Part shown: in pieces, positions 26,047-34,161 of the stretch
How the letters are laid out: the number at the start of each line of letters is the position of its first letter
Numbering within the stretch: the stretch's first letter is position 1
DNA from: Brevundimonas terrae
Lineage (GTDB): Bacteria; Pseudomonadota; Alphaproteobacteria; Caulobacterales; Caulobacteraceae
Assembly (NCBI RefSeq): GCF_011761985.1
Contig: NZ_JAASQT010000001.1
Location: 558,001 to 622,000 of the forward strand
Direction: 5' to 3'
DNA: 64,000 nt
Notes under the pieces: generated by a model
Database searches by the model: none
What the model saw: the letters and a program-made list of their open reading frames with translations, nothing else
Told to the model about the DNA's origin: nothing
Program-made: the position numbers and the translations under genes

Positions 26047-26220
26047 ATGGCTCACAAGTTTGAAGTCTATCAGGACAAGGCGGGCGAGTTCCGCGTCCGT
26101 TTCAAATACAATTCCGAAATCATCTTCTCGACCGAAGGCTATTCGGACAAGTCCGGTGCTAAACGCGCGATTGAATCGATCAAGAAATACGTCGGTGACG
26201 CCCCGATCGAAGAAGTCTGA
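26047..26220 (+). CDS. YegP family (DUF1508) small protein
   Basis: This 57-residue protein is a single DUF1508 unit: HKFEVYQDKAGEFRVRFK, IIFSTEGYSDKSGAKRAIES and IKKYV. E. coli YegP carries two such units and other homologues one. The fold is a small alpha/beta unit of unknown function. A GAGG site lies six bases before the ATG. An in-frame start at 25999 would add 16 unrelated residues. The strong terminator that follows is shared with rimM. Confidence 0.85.
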   Translation: MAHKFEVYQDKAGEFRVRFKYNSEIIFSTEGYSDKSGAKRAIESIKKYVGDAPIEEV

Positions 26221-26240
26221 GTTTCCGATAGCGGAACAGA

Positions 26241-26277
26241 AAAAGGGGCGGTGGATCACATCCACCGCCCCTTTTTT
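26241..26277. terminator. Bidirectional intrinsic terminator
   Basis: A 15-base stem (26241-26255 with 26261-26275, GC core GGGGCGGTGGA) has a five-base loop, and T runs continue on both strands. It lies between the convergent YegP-like gene and rimM. Confidence 0.92.
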
Positions 26278-26279
26278 AT

Positions 26280-26807
26280 TCAGTCAGCGTCGCGTTCGCT
26301 GGTCTCGACAGGGCGGATAATCCGCAGCCAGCCTTCAGCCGGTTTGATCTCGGGCGTCGCCGCCTTGGTGAAGGGCAGGTACCAGGTCGGGCCACCCTCG
26401 GCAGGGGTGATTTCCAGCATGTCGTCGGCGCCGAAATTCTGGACGGACTTGACCTTGCCGATCACCTTGTCGTCCGCATCGCGGCCTTCAAGACCGACCA
26501 GATCGGTCAGGTAGAACTCGTCCTCGTCCGGCTCGGGCAACTGGTCGCGGTGGATATAGAGCTTGCGACCACGGGCGGCGTCCGCCTCTTCCTTGGTCGC
26601 CAGTTCCTTCACCTTGGCCACCAGACCATGTTTGTCAGGGCGTGCCGAGATGATGGTCAGCGCCGGTTGGCCCTTGGCATCCAGTAACGGGGAATAGGCC
26701 TTCAGAGCCTGCGCGTCGGCGGTATAGGCGGTGATCTTCACCTCGCCCTTCACACCGAAGGCGCCACCGATCTGGGCCACCAGAATATATTTGTCGTCGC
26801 CGCTCAC
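26280..26807 (-). CDS. rimM: 16S rRNA maturation factor RimM
   Basis: This 175-residue protein is needed for late 30S subunit assembly and binds ribosomal protein S19. The N-terminal RimM domain opens YILVAQIGGAFGVKGEVKI. The C-terminal PRC-barrel part carries EDEFYLTDLVGLEG and WYLPFTKAATPEI. The GTG at 26807 is preceded by AAGGAGC with ideal spacing, which decides the start against upstream in-frame codons. It follows rpsP as usual, but the gene after it is convergent and trmD and rplS are absent here. Confidence 0.94.
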   Translation of the reverse strand: MSGDDKYILVAQIGGAFGVKGEVKITAYTADAQALKAYSPLLDAKGQPALTIISARPDKHGLVAKVKELATKEEADAARGRKLYIHRDQLPEPDEDEFYLTDLVGLEGRDADDKVIGKVKSVQNFGADDMLEITPAEGGPTWYLPFTKAATPEIKPAEGWLRIIRPVETSERDAD

Positions 26808-26845
26808 ATCGGGCTCCTTGTCTGCTTGGTCCCTGATAGCAGAAA

Positions 26846-26897
26846 AGCAGCGCCCTTGCGGACGCTGCCTTCCTTCAAGCACAGGATATGTCCTGTG
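26846..26897 (-). promoter_or_regulatory. Two hairpins between rpsP and rimM, likely attenuator
   Basis: Read on the minus strand, rpsP is followed by CACAGGA-CATA-TCCTGTG (26880-26897) and then a GCAGCG/CGCTGC stem (26847-26868) with TTTTCT directly after it. The second resembles a partial intrinsic terminator. It could lower rimM expression relative to S16, as unequal output in this operon is known in other bacteria. Confidence 0.5.
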
Positions 26898-26903
26898 AAA
26901 GAC

Positions 26904-27377
26904 TTAGGCTTCGGTTGCTTCTTCAGCAGCGGCTTCAGCCGGAGCTTCTTCAGCAGCCGGAGCAGCGGCAGCAGCAGCTGCAGCGGCTTCAGCGTCGGCC
27001 TTGGCAGCCGCTTCAGCTTCTGCACGGTCGGCTTCGCGTTGAGCGCGTTCAGCAACGCGTTCTTGAGCCTTCTTGCCCGGGGTACCCTTGTTCGGGTTGT
27101 TGCCCTGGACCCACTTGACCTTTTCGCCCAGCACTTCGTCTTGCGACAGGAAGCGAGCAACGCGGTCGGTCGGCTGAGCGCCCTTGACCAGCCATTCGTT
27201 GATGCGTTCGACCTTCAGGGTCACGCGCGGGGTCGCGCTGTCCTTCGGCAGCATCGGGTTATAGGTGCCGACGCGCTCGAGGAACTTGCCGTCGCGCGGG
27301 GCGCGGGCATCGGCAACGACGATGTAGTAGTAAGGACGCTTCTTGGAGCCACCACGGGCCAGACGGATCTTCAGCAT
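26904..27377 (-). CDS. rpsP: Ribosomal protein S16 with long Ala/Glu tail
   Basis: This is a 157-residue 30S subunit protein. The conserved S16 core ([20 protein letters not shown] and [11 protein letters not shown]) takes up about the first 85 residues. The remainder is a low-complexity extension rich in Ala and Glu ([20 protein letters not shown]). S16 in E. coli is 82 residues; C-terminal tails of this kind occur in several alphaproteobacteria. It lies 30 bases downstream of ffh and is probably co-transcribed with it. Confidence 0.95.
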   Translation of the reverse strand: MLKIRLARGGSKKRPYYYIVVADARAPRDGKFLERVGTYNPMLPKDSATPRVTLKVERINEWLVKGAQPTDRVARFLSQDEVLGEKVKWVQGNNPNKGTPGKKAQERVAERAQREADRAEAEAAAKADAEAAAAAAAAAPAAEEAPAEAAAEEATEA

Positions 27378-27407
27378 TTTAAGTCTCTTTCTAGGAAAGC
27401 TTGTTCG

Positions 27408-28928
27408 TTATTTTTTGGGGAAGCCCGGCAGGCCCGGAAGCCCCCCGGGAAGTTGTCCGCCACCCAGAGCCGACATACGGTCCTGAAGGGCTTTCAATTC
27501 GTCGCCGCTCGGCTCGGCCATCTTGCCGCCACCCAGCGATTTCAGTCGGGCCATCTCGGGGCCACCGCCGCCCATGCCGGGCAGACCGCCCATCATGGCC
27601 GCCATTTTTTGCAGGTTCTTGCCACCGCCCTTGGACAGCGACTTGACCATGTCGGACATCTGGCGGTGCTGTTTCAGCAGACGATTGATGTCCTGCACGT
27701 CAACACCGGCACCGGCCGCGATACGCTTCTTGCGGCTCGCATTCAGCAGGTCGGGCTTTTTGCGTTCCTGCTTGGTCATCGAGGAGATGACGGCCAGCTG
27801 ACGGTCGATCAGCTTGTCCGAGACATTGTTGTCAGCCATCTGGTTCTTCAGCTTGGCGACACCCGGCAGCAGGCCCATAATGCCCTGCAGACCGCCCATC
27901 TTCTTCATCTGGTTCAGCTGGCCGGCGAGATCGTCCAGATCAAACTGGCCCTTGGCCAGCTTGCGGGCCATCTTCTCGGCCTTGGCCTGATCCAGATCGC
28001 CAGCGGCCTTTTCGACCAGCGCAACAATGTCGCCCTGACCGAGGATACGACCGGCAACACGGCGGGCGTCAAAGACGTCGAGCGCGTCAACCTTTTCACC
28101 GGCACCCAGATACTTGATCGGCAGGCCGGTTACGGCGCGCATGGACAGCATGGCGCCGCCACGACCGTCACCGTCGGCACGGGTCAGAACCAGACCCGTC
28201 AGCGGCAGGCGCTCGTTAAAGGCAGCCGCCGTGCGTACGGCGTCCTGACCGGTCAGGCTGTCGGCGACCAGAAGGGTTTCGATCGGCTTGGCGATGTCGG
28301 CCACTTCGGCGACTTCGTTCATCAGGCCTTCGTCGAGCGTGATGCGACCGGCAGTGTCGAGGATCAGGACATCAAAGCCCTGAAGCTTGGCCGATTGCAG
28401 GGCGCGGCGCGTGATCTGGACGGCGCTTTCGCCCGCCACGATCGGCAGGGTCGCAACCTCGATCTGCTGGCCCAGCGTGGCCAGTTGTTCCATAGCGGCC
28501 GGACGACGGGTGTCCAGCGACGCCATCATCACCTTTTTGCGGTCGAACTTGGTCAGACGCAGGGCCAGCTTGGCCGAGGTGGTGGTCTTACCCGAGCCTT
28601 GCAGACCGGCCATCAGGATGACCGCAGGCGGGGTGGCATTGGTGTTCAGCGGGACCGGCTCTTCGCCGCCCAGCATTTCGACCAGACCGTCATAGACGAT
28701 CTTGATGACCTGATCGGCAGGTTTCACCGAACGGATGACTTCCTCGCCCGTCGCCTGTTCCTTGGCGCGGCTGATGAAGTCCTTGACGACCGGCAGAGCG
28801 ACGTCGGCTTCGAGCAGGGCCACGCGAACTTCGCGCAGGGCCTCTTCGACATCTTTAGCCGACAGCGCGCCGCGACCGGTGATCCGGTCAAATACGCCTG
28901 TCAGCCGCTCGTTCAGAGCATCAAACAT
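27408..28928 (-). CDS. ffh: Signal recognition particle protein Ffh (SRP54)
   Basis: This 506-residue GTPase binds 4.5S RNA and signal sequences to deliver ribosomes to the membrane receptor FtsY. The N domain opens MFDALNERLTGVFDRI. The G domain has GLQGSGKTTTSAKLA (G1), LDTRRPAA and DTAGR (G3), and a TKxD-equivalent TRADGDGRGG. The M domain near the C-terminus is Met- and Gly-rich (MGGLPGMGGGGPEMARL) and ends GLPGFPKK. GAGG precedes the ATG. It heads ffh-rpsP-rimM. Confidence 0.96.
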   Translation of the reverse strand: MFDALNERLTGVFDRITGRGALSAKDVEEALREVRVALLEADVALPVVKDFISRAKEQATGEEVIRSVKPADQVIKIVYDGLVEMLGGEEPVPLNTNATPPAVILMAGLQGSGKTTTSAKLALRLTKFDRKKVMMASLDTRRPAAMEQLATLGQQIEVATLPIVAGESAVQITRRALQSAKLQGFDVLILDTAGRITLDEGLMNEVAEVADIAKPIETLLVADSLTGQDAVRTAAAFNERLPLTGLVLTRADGDGRGGAMLSMRAVTGLPIKYLGAGEKVDALDVFDARRVAGRILGQGDIVALVEKAAGDLDQAKAEKMARKLAKGQFDLDDLAGQLNQMKKMGGLQGIMGLLPGVAKLKNQMADNNVSDKLIDRQLAVISSMTKQERKKPDLLNASRKKRIAAGAGVDVQDINRLLKQHRQMSDMVKSLSKGGGKNLQKMAAMMGGLPGMGGGGPEMARLKSLGGGKMAEPSGDELKALQDRMSALGGGQLPGGLPGLPGFPKK

Positions 28929-28980
28929 TCAAAACCTCAAATCCGTGGCGGTCATGAAGATCGGCTCCATACGACAACGA

Positions 28981-29009
28981 CCTCTGTGGACGTAACACGT
29001 CGACAGAGG
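28981..29009. repeat. Imperfect hairpin near palindromic elements B and C
   Basis: CCTCTGT (28981-28987) pairs with ACAGAGG (29003-29009). After one G-G mismatch, GACG pairs with CGTC, leaving a five-base loop. It accompanies the elements at 29039 and 29110, as other perfect hairpins accompany copies A and E. Confidence 0.55.
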
Positions 29010-29038
29010 GTTCTCGCCTACCTCGTTCTTTATTGAGT

Positions 29039-29071
29039 GGGGCTACCGGCCGGTCGGCCTACTTGAGCCCC
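29039..29071 (+). repeat. Three-part palindromic element, copy B
   Basis: The outer stem GGGGCT (29039-29044) pairs with AGCCCC (29066-29071). The left joint is ACC and the inner hairpin is GGCC-GGTC-GGCC. The right joint is TACTTG. Joints are identical to those of copies A and C. Confidence 0.65.
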
Positions 29072-29109
29072 GAGGCCCAAGAACCACCGCAAAACCTGAG
29101 ACTGAAAAC

Positions 29110-29140
29110 GTGCTCAAGTAGCGCGATAGCGCGGTAGCAC
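29110..29140 (-). repeat. Three-part palindromic element, copy C
   Basis: Read on the minus strand, the outer stem GTGCT pairs with AGCAC. The left joint is ACC, the inner hairpin is GCGC-TATC-GCGC and the right joint is TACTTG. It is 31 bases long and inverted relative to copy B, 38 bases away. The pair therefore forms an inverted couple. Confidence 0.65.
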
Positions 29141-29283
29141 AACATACAATAAAGTTGTCGTGTAGGTGGAGACGCGAGGTTCACTTGCGCCGGAAGTGGC
29201 GGCTTATGCCCTATCTGCAAGCCAATGTCGAATCCCTGTGGACGAAAAAATCCATACGGGACCGAGAAAAATCCGTGTTTGGA

Positions 29284-30249
29284 TCAGAGCCAGCGCGAGC
29301 GTTTGAACAAGACATATAGCCCGCCGCAGATACCGATCATGAGGGCCAGAGCGAACGGATAGCCGAAGCTCCATTCCAGCTCGGGCATGTGCGCGAAATT
29401 CATACCGTAGATACCGGCAATGGCGGTGGGTGTGGCGAGGATCGCGGCCCATGCGGCCAGTTTGCGGGTAATGACGCCCTGACGCTGTTGCTCCAGCAGG
29501 TTGGAGACTTCGAACACCGAAGAGACAATGTCGCGCAGGCCCGCCGCACGGCTGGAAACCCGTCGCACATGGTCGGCCACATCACGGAAATAGGGCCGCA
29601 CATCCTTGTCGATGGCCGGAAGCTCCAGCACATGCAGCTTGGTGGCGACATCCTCCATCGGCCCCAGCAGGCGGCTGAAACGCACCAATTGGCGGCGCAG
29701 ATGGAACAGACGGGTAATGTCGGCGCGTGACAGGAAGCGGTCCAGCGCGACCTGCTCCATCTCCAGCACACTGTCCTCGATGGCGTCGATGATCGGCATA
29801 TAGGCGTCGACGATGAAATCCAGCACCCCGTGCACGATCAGGTCGGGACCGTGTTTCAACTGGACCGGCGTGGCTTCCAGCTGCGTCCGCAAGGGTGTGT
29901 GGCCACGCGCCGAACCGTGGCGGATGGTGATGACGTGGTCGGCACCGACAAACAGGTGCGTCTCGCCATAGAGGATCTGGTCGCCCTTCCCCTCGGCTGT
30001 ACGGGCCACGATGAACAGCTCGCTGCCATAGACTTCCAGCTTGGGTATCTGGTGCGCCTGTAGCGCATCCTCGACCGCCAGCGGGTGCAGACCAAAGCGC
30101 TCGACAAGGGCCGAAAACTCTTCGTCACTCGGTTCGTAAAGGCCGATCCAGAGGAACTCACCCTTGGCCAGTGTCAGGCCTTCGGGCGTCAGCGAGGCTT
30201 CGCGGACCCGTTTGCCATCGCGGTACACATAGGCAGCAACAACGCTCAA
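29284..30249 (-). CDS. corA: CorA family magnesium/cobalt transporter
   Basis: This channel protein of 321 residues takes up divalent metal. A large acidic cytoplasmic domain is followed by two C-terminal membrane helices and the signature YGMNFAHMPELEW in between. The C-terminus is KRSRWL, basic as usual. The proposed start is TTG at 30249, because GGGAGGAGGGG lies just upstream and the family begins at SVVAAYVY. Longer in-frame starts would add more than 100 residues of shadow sequence. It is monocistronic downstream of the palindrome cluster's opposite side. Confidence 0.93.
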   Translation of the reverse strand: MSVVAAYVYRDGKRVREASLTPEGLTLAKGEFLWIGLYEPSDEEFSALVERFGLHPLAVEDALQAHQIPKLEVYGSELFIVARTAEGKGDQILYGETHLFVGADHVITIRHGSARGHTPLRTQLEATPVQLKHGPDLIVHGVLDFIVDAYMPIIDAIEDSVLEMEQVALDRFLSRADITRLFHLRRQLVRFSRLLGPMEDVATKLHVLELPAIDKDVRPYFRDVADHVRRVSSRAAGLRDIVSSVFEVSNLLEQQRQGVITRKLAAWAAILATPTAIAGIYGMNFAHMPELEWSFGYPFALALMIGICGGLYVLFKRSRWL

Positions 30250-30307
30250 ACGCCCCTCCTCCCGAACACCACGGACTTCGCTCTCGCATCCTGCATACGC
30301 CACCGTA

Positions 30308-30346
30308 CTGAAAACAGAAACGGCTGGCGGAGAAATCCGCCAGCCG
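30308..30346 (-). terminator. Terminator of the M3 peptidase gene
   Basis: The ten-base stem CGGCTGGCGG (30321-30330) pairs with CCGCCAGCCG (30337-30346). On the minus strand it is followed by TTTCTGTTTTC. Confidence 0.75.
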
Positions 30347-30392
30347 CTGGACCGGAAGCCGCAAGGCCTCCGTTCGCTTTTCTGTTCCGGCC

Positions 30393-32564
30393 TTAGTTGG
30401 TCGGGAAACCGCGCACCTTCAGCAGGGCGGCCACGTCCGGGTTGCGGCCACGGAAGCGGCGATAGGCTTCGGCGCGGTCCGTGGTGTTGCCTTCGGCCAG
30501 GATGATGGCCTTGTAGCGGGCACCGATGTCCGGATTGAACACGTCGCCGGACTCTTCGAAATAGGCCCAGGTGTCGGCGTCCATCACTTCCGACCACAGG
30601 TAGGAGTAATAGCCCGCCGAATAGGCGTCCGAAGTGAACAGGTGGTTGAACTGCGGCAGACGGTGACGCATCACGATCTCCTTGGGCATGCCGTAGCGGG
30701 CCAAAGAGTCACGCTCGAAAGCGTCGATATCGGTCGGCGGGGTAGTCTGGGTGTGCAGGTCCATATCGACCAGTGCCGACGACAGGTAGGACACCGTCGT
30801 ATAGCCCTGATTGAAAGTGGCGGCCGCTTCGACCTTGGCCACCAGTTCCTGCGGCATCGGCTGGCCGGTTTCGATGTGCTTGAGGAAGCGGTCGATGATC
30901 GGACGGGTCAGCACCCAGTGCTCGTGCACCTGCGACGGGTATTCCACATAGTCACGCGGCGTACCGGCCAGAGCCGGATACTTAACCTGCGACGACAGCG
31001 AGTGCAGGGCGTGGCCGAACTCGTGGAACAGGGTCTCGGCATCGTCCAGCGAGATCAGCAGGGCACCGTTCGGTGCCTTGATGAAGTTGTTGTTGTTCGA
31101 GGCCAGAACATTCTTCACGCCGTCATAGGTCGAGTAGCCGCGGTAGCTGGTGGCCCATGCGCCCGAACGCTTGCCCGAACGGGCGAAGTCGTCCGAATAG
31201 AACAGACCGACGCTGGAACCGTCCGCCTTGTTGCGGACCTCGAACACTTCGACATCCGGATGGAAGACCGGCACCGAACCGTCGGTGATCTTGTGGAAGG
31301 TGAAGCCGTACAGGCGCTCGGCCATGTAGAAGGCGCCCTGCTTCACATTGCCCAGTACGAGGTAGTTCTTCAGCTCGTTCTGGTCGAGGTCGTACTTGGC
31401 CTTACGGACCTTCTCTGCATAGTACAGATAGTCCCACGGCTCGATGTCGTGACCGGCAATCGCCTTCATGTCGGCGACTTCTTCGGTGACGCGGGCCTTG
31501 GCCGGTGCCCAGACGCGGTTCATCAGTTCCATAGCCGCCGCAGGGGTCTTGGCCATGGTGTCCTGCATGCGCCATTCGGCGTGGTTCACAAAGCCCAGCA
31601 GCTTGGCGCGTTGCTGACGCAGGGCGACGATCTCGGCGATGGTGGCGTTGGTGTCGTTGGCATCGCCGTTGTCGCCACGGTTCACGAACGCGCGCCAGAC
31701 GATCTCGCGCATGGCGCGGTTGTCACCGAACGCCAGGAACGGATCGACGCTGGAACGGGTATTGGTAATAGCCCAACCCGACAGATTGTTGCGCTGTGCC
31801 GCTGCCGCAGCCGCAGCCTTATCACCCGCCGACAAGCCAGACATCATGGCTTCGCCAGTAACGTGGATGTAGGTCTTTTCGTCCTCGACGACCTTCTGGC
31901 CGAAGGTGGTGAAGGCATTGGACAGGGCGGTGTTGATACGGCCCAGCTCGGCCTTGCCTGCGGCGTCCAGAGCGGCACCGTTACGCACGAAGGCATCGCG
32001 CGAACGCTCGGCGATGCGGGTCTGCTCGGCGCTGAGGCCAGCCGAGGCTGCGGTATCGGCCACATGCTTGATGCGCGCGAACAGCTTTTCGTTGAAGGTC
32101 GTCTCGTCGCTGGCGGCCGACAGCAGCGGCGACATTTCACGCTCCAGCGTACGGAAGTCATCCGAACCGATGTTCGAGGTCATGACGCCGAACAACGCCA
32201 TGGAGCGGCCCAGCGGCTCGCCGGCCATCTGCATGGCGACCGAGGTATTGGCGAAGGTCGCCGGCTCGGGGTTGTTGGCAATGGCGTTGATCTCGGCACG
32301 ACGCAGGTCGATGGCTTCGAGGATGGCTTCGCGCAGCTTAGGCGCGGTGACCTTGTCCCACGGCGGAACGCCTTCATACGGACCGGTCCAGACCTGCAGC
32401 AGTTCGGCCTTGGGGGCCGTCGTCGGCAGAACAGCGCGTGCAATCGCGGCTTCGTTCGCTGTGGTCACGGTGTTCATCGCCCCACCCAGATCAGCACCCG
32501 TTGCGGCGCAACCGCTCAGTGCAAACAGGCTTGCGCCCCCGATAAGAAGATGGCGTCTATGCAT
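30393..32564 (-). CDS. M3 family peptidyl-dipeptidase, predicted Tat lipoprotein
   Basis: This 723-residue zinc oligopeptidase is of the Dcp/OpdA type. The catalytic motif LFHEFGHALHSL lies near residue 510 and contains HExxH. GLFYSDDFARSGKRSGAW and the C-terminal AYSAGYYSYLWSEVMDADTW are family blocks. The N-terminus MHRRHLLIGGASLFALSGC combines a twin-arginine pair with a canonical lipobox LSGC, so export as a folded lipoprotein is predicted. Typical M3 enzymes are cytoplasmic or periplasmic without lipid. GGGAG precedes the ATG. Confidence 0.93.
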   Translation of the reverse strand: MHRRHLLIGGASLFALSGCAATGADLGGAMNTVTTANEAAIARAVLPTTAPKAELLQVWTGPYEGVPPWDKVTAPKLREAILEAIDLRRAEINAIANNPEPATFANTSVAMQMAGEPLGRSMALFGVMTSNIGSDDFRTLEREMSPLLSAASDETTFNEKLFARIKHVADTAASAGLSAEQTRIAERSRDAFVRNGAALDAAGKAELGRINTALSNAFTTFGQKVVEDEKTYIHVTGEAMMSGLSAGDKAAAAAAAQRNNLSGWAITNTRSSVDPFLAFGDNRAMREIVWRAFVNRGDNGDANDTNATIAEIVALRQQRAKLLGFVNHAEWRMQDTMAKTPAAAMELMNRVWAPAKARVTEEVADMKAIAGHDIEPWDYLYYAEKVRKAKYDLDQNELKNYLVLGNVKQGAFYMAERLYGFTFHKITDGSVPVFHPDVEVFEVRNKADGSSVGLFYSDDFARSGKRSGAWATSYRGYSTYDGVKNVLASNNNNFIKAPNGALLISLDDAETLFHEFGHALHSLSSQVKYPALAGTPRDYVEYPSQVHEHWVLTRPIIDRFLKHIETGQPMPQELVAKVEAAATFNQGYTTVSYLSSALVDMDLHTQTTPPTDIDAFERDSLARYGMPKEIVMRHRLPQFNHLFTSDAYSAGYYSYLWSEVMDADTWAYFEESGDVFNPDIGARYKAIILAEGNTTDRAEAYRRFRGRNPDVAALLKVRGFPTN

Positions 32565-32681
32565 CCGGTCACTCCCAACCTGATAAATCCGTCACCAAGG
32601 TTGCGTGCAACTTTGGCGTTTCCAGCCTTGGTGTAATGCGAAGTGATGGACGGCGAAACCCTTGAGGTCTAAAGGCCGCAT

Positions 32682-33545
32682 ATGGCGATAGGCGTTTTTG
32701 ACTCCGGCGTGGGCGGTTTGACCGTTCACCGTGAACTTGTTTCGCGCTTTCCAGAGCGTGATTTCATCTATCTGGGCGATCAGGCCCACGCCCCGTATGG
32801 CGGGCGCGATGGCGAGGATATCGTCAACCTGACGCGCGCGGGTTGCGAGACGCTGTTCCGTGCCGGTGCCTCGGTTGTGGTGCTGGCCTGTAATACCGCC
32901 TCGGCTATTGCCCTGCGCCGTCTGCAACAGACGTGGATTCCGGCCTTTTCCAAGGAAATGGGTCGCCCGCTGAACGTGCTGGGCATTATTGTGCCGACCA
33001 TCGAGGCGGCCACCGGCCTGCCCTGGTCCTATGAGGCCGAGCGCGACGGGCGTCTGGAAGGCCACAAGAAAGAATCTATCGATATCACCGGCGTGTTCTG
33101 CACCGCCGCCACGGCCATGAGCCGCGTCTATGAAATCGAGATCGACAAGCGCCGCGAGGACTTGGCGGTGTTTACCGAGGCCTGTCCGGGTCTGGCGGGC
33201 CTGATCGAACTGGGCGCGCCCGAGGACGAGCTGCGTGTCGTGGTGCGCGATCACGTCGATGCCCTGCGTCGCCGCATCGGGCGGCATCCGGACAAGGCGA
33301 TTCTGGGCTGCACCCATTATGAAATCGTCGCCGACCTGTTTGCCGAGGCCCTGCCCGAGGGTGTGCAGGTGATCAGCCAGCCCAAGGCCGTAGCCGATGC
33401 GCTGGAACGCTATTTCGAGCGCCATCCCGAATACGAGCTGGGCCATAGCGGTCGTCGCGACTTCCTGACCACCGGCCAGCCCGGCCCGCAATCGGACCTG
33501 ATCGCGCAGTTCTGGGGCGCGCCGCTGAGCTTCAGCGCTGCCTAG
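32682..33545 (+). CDS. murI: Glutamate racemase
   Basis: This 287-residue enzyme supplies D-glutamate for peptidoglycan. The first active-site region is GVFDSGVGGLTVHREL, with the catalytic Cys in VVLACNTASA and its partner in GCTHYE. YLGDQAHAPYGGR is also diagnostic. It starts at an ATG at 32682 with AAAGG upstream. Its TAG stop overlaps the stop of the convergent lipoprotein gene within one CTAG. It stands apart from other cell-wall genes. Confidence 0.95.
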   Translation: MAIGVFDSGVGGLTVHRELVSRFPERDFIYLGDQAHAPYGGRDGEDIVNLTRAGCETLFRAGASVVVLACNTASAIALRRLQQTWIPAFSKEMGRPLNVLGIIVPTIEAATGLPWSYEAERDGRLEGHKKESIDITGVFCTAATAMSRVYEIEIDKRREDLAVFTEACPGLAGLIELGAPEDELRVVVRDHVDALRRRIGRHPDKAILGCTHYEIVADLFAEALPEGVQVISQPKAVADALERYFERHPEYELGHSGRRDFLTTGQPGPQSDLIAQFWGAPLSFSAA

Positions 33546-34045
33546 CCACCAAAGCTGGAAGCACCGGATTTCTGGCGCGCCCAGTAGTCCGCCCCGCTGG
33601 ACGGCTTGAACATGGTTCGCACCACACCGCGCTTGTCCATGACCGCAAAGGTGTTGGTGCGGGGCTGATAGATCAGCACATCGCCATTGCGGCGCGAGAT
33701 TTTCTCGGCATCGGCAGGGGGCTGCGCGGTAAAGGCCTTGGCCTTGGCCAAATAGTCCTCGGCACTGTCGGCCTCGAAATCAGCCCCGTTGCGCGCGAAC
33801 AGGCGCATAGCCTTGGCATCGGCGGTTTCGCGCCGGTTCGAGGTCAGAACGCCCGTGGCCTGAACCGGCGGCCCGCTGTTTTCCAGCGGTGCCGGGGCGG
33901 CATCCGGCCTTGTCGCTCCGTCCGTAGCCCTTTCGGCCTCCGTCTGGGCGCGCTCGCGTGTTTGCACCGCCGAGCCGCCATTGTCACAGCCCGCAACCAC
34001 AACCGCCGCCATGATGGCCAAGGCCAGAACTGTCCGCGTTCCCAT
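33542..34045 (-). CDS. Predicted lipoprotein with a small C-terminal domain resembling toxin modules
   Basis: This 167-residue protein has a signal peptide ending VVVAGC (Cys20), a canonical lipobox, then a long polar Glu/Ala/Pro-rich linker. The C-terminal 55 residues contain GDVLIYQPRTNTFAVMDK and RGVVRTMFKPSSGADYW. This pattern (F/Y-x-P-x-TN-x-F-x-V, x-G-x-x-RT-x-x-KP, YW) recalls a module at the ends of polymorphic toxins and of many alphaproteobacterial hypothetical proteins. The comparison is from memory and not verified. No immunity gene is adjacent. The stop overlaps the murI stop. Confidence 0.75.
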   Translation of the reverse strand: MGTRTVLALAIMAAVVVAGCDNGGSAVQTRERAQTEAERATDGATRPDAAPAPLENSGPPVQATGVLTSNRRETADAKAMRLFARNGADFEADSAEDYLAKAKAFTAQPPADAEKISRRNGDVLIYQPRTNTFAVMDKRGVVRTMFKPSSGADYWARQKSGASSFGG

Positions 34046-34161
34046 CTACACCTCTATAAATAACATGGATATTTAATAGGCGCACATCAGCGTATATGGC
34101 AACGCTTGCTGTTGTCACCGGCGTCTCGACGCGGTCATCAATGACGGATAAAACCTGTCCT

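Larger units (their letters stand above)
28929..29283. other. Gene-free stretch with a cluster of palindromes
   Basis: This 355-base region lies between ffh and corA (both minus). It contains a hairpin at 28981-29009 and two palindromic elements (29039 and 29110). A further stem ACAAC/GTTGT lies near 29140-29157, and CACTT/AAGTG near 29182-29198. No reading frame or known RNA was recognised. The ffh promoter must lie in the left part, read on the minus strand. Confidence 0.6.

Noticed and set aside
26826..29036. Very long open frame antisense to ffh, rpsP and part of rimM
   Set aside because: It is a by-product of GC-biased codons in the opposite strand. The sense genes are unambiguous. Similar antisense frames over infB (52414-54594), nusA (55205-57592), dnaK and pnp were rejected for the same reason.
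28929..29283. Possible tmRNA half, 6S or SRP RNA gene in the palindrome-rich gap
   Set aside because: No tag-peptide frame, no SRP tetraloop motif and no long closing stem were found on either strand. The structure is explained by separate short palindromes.
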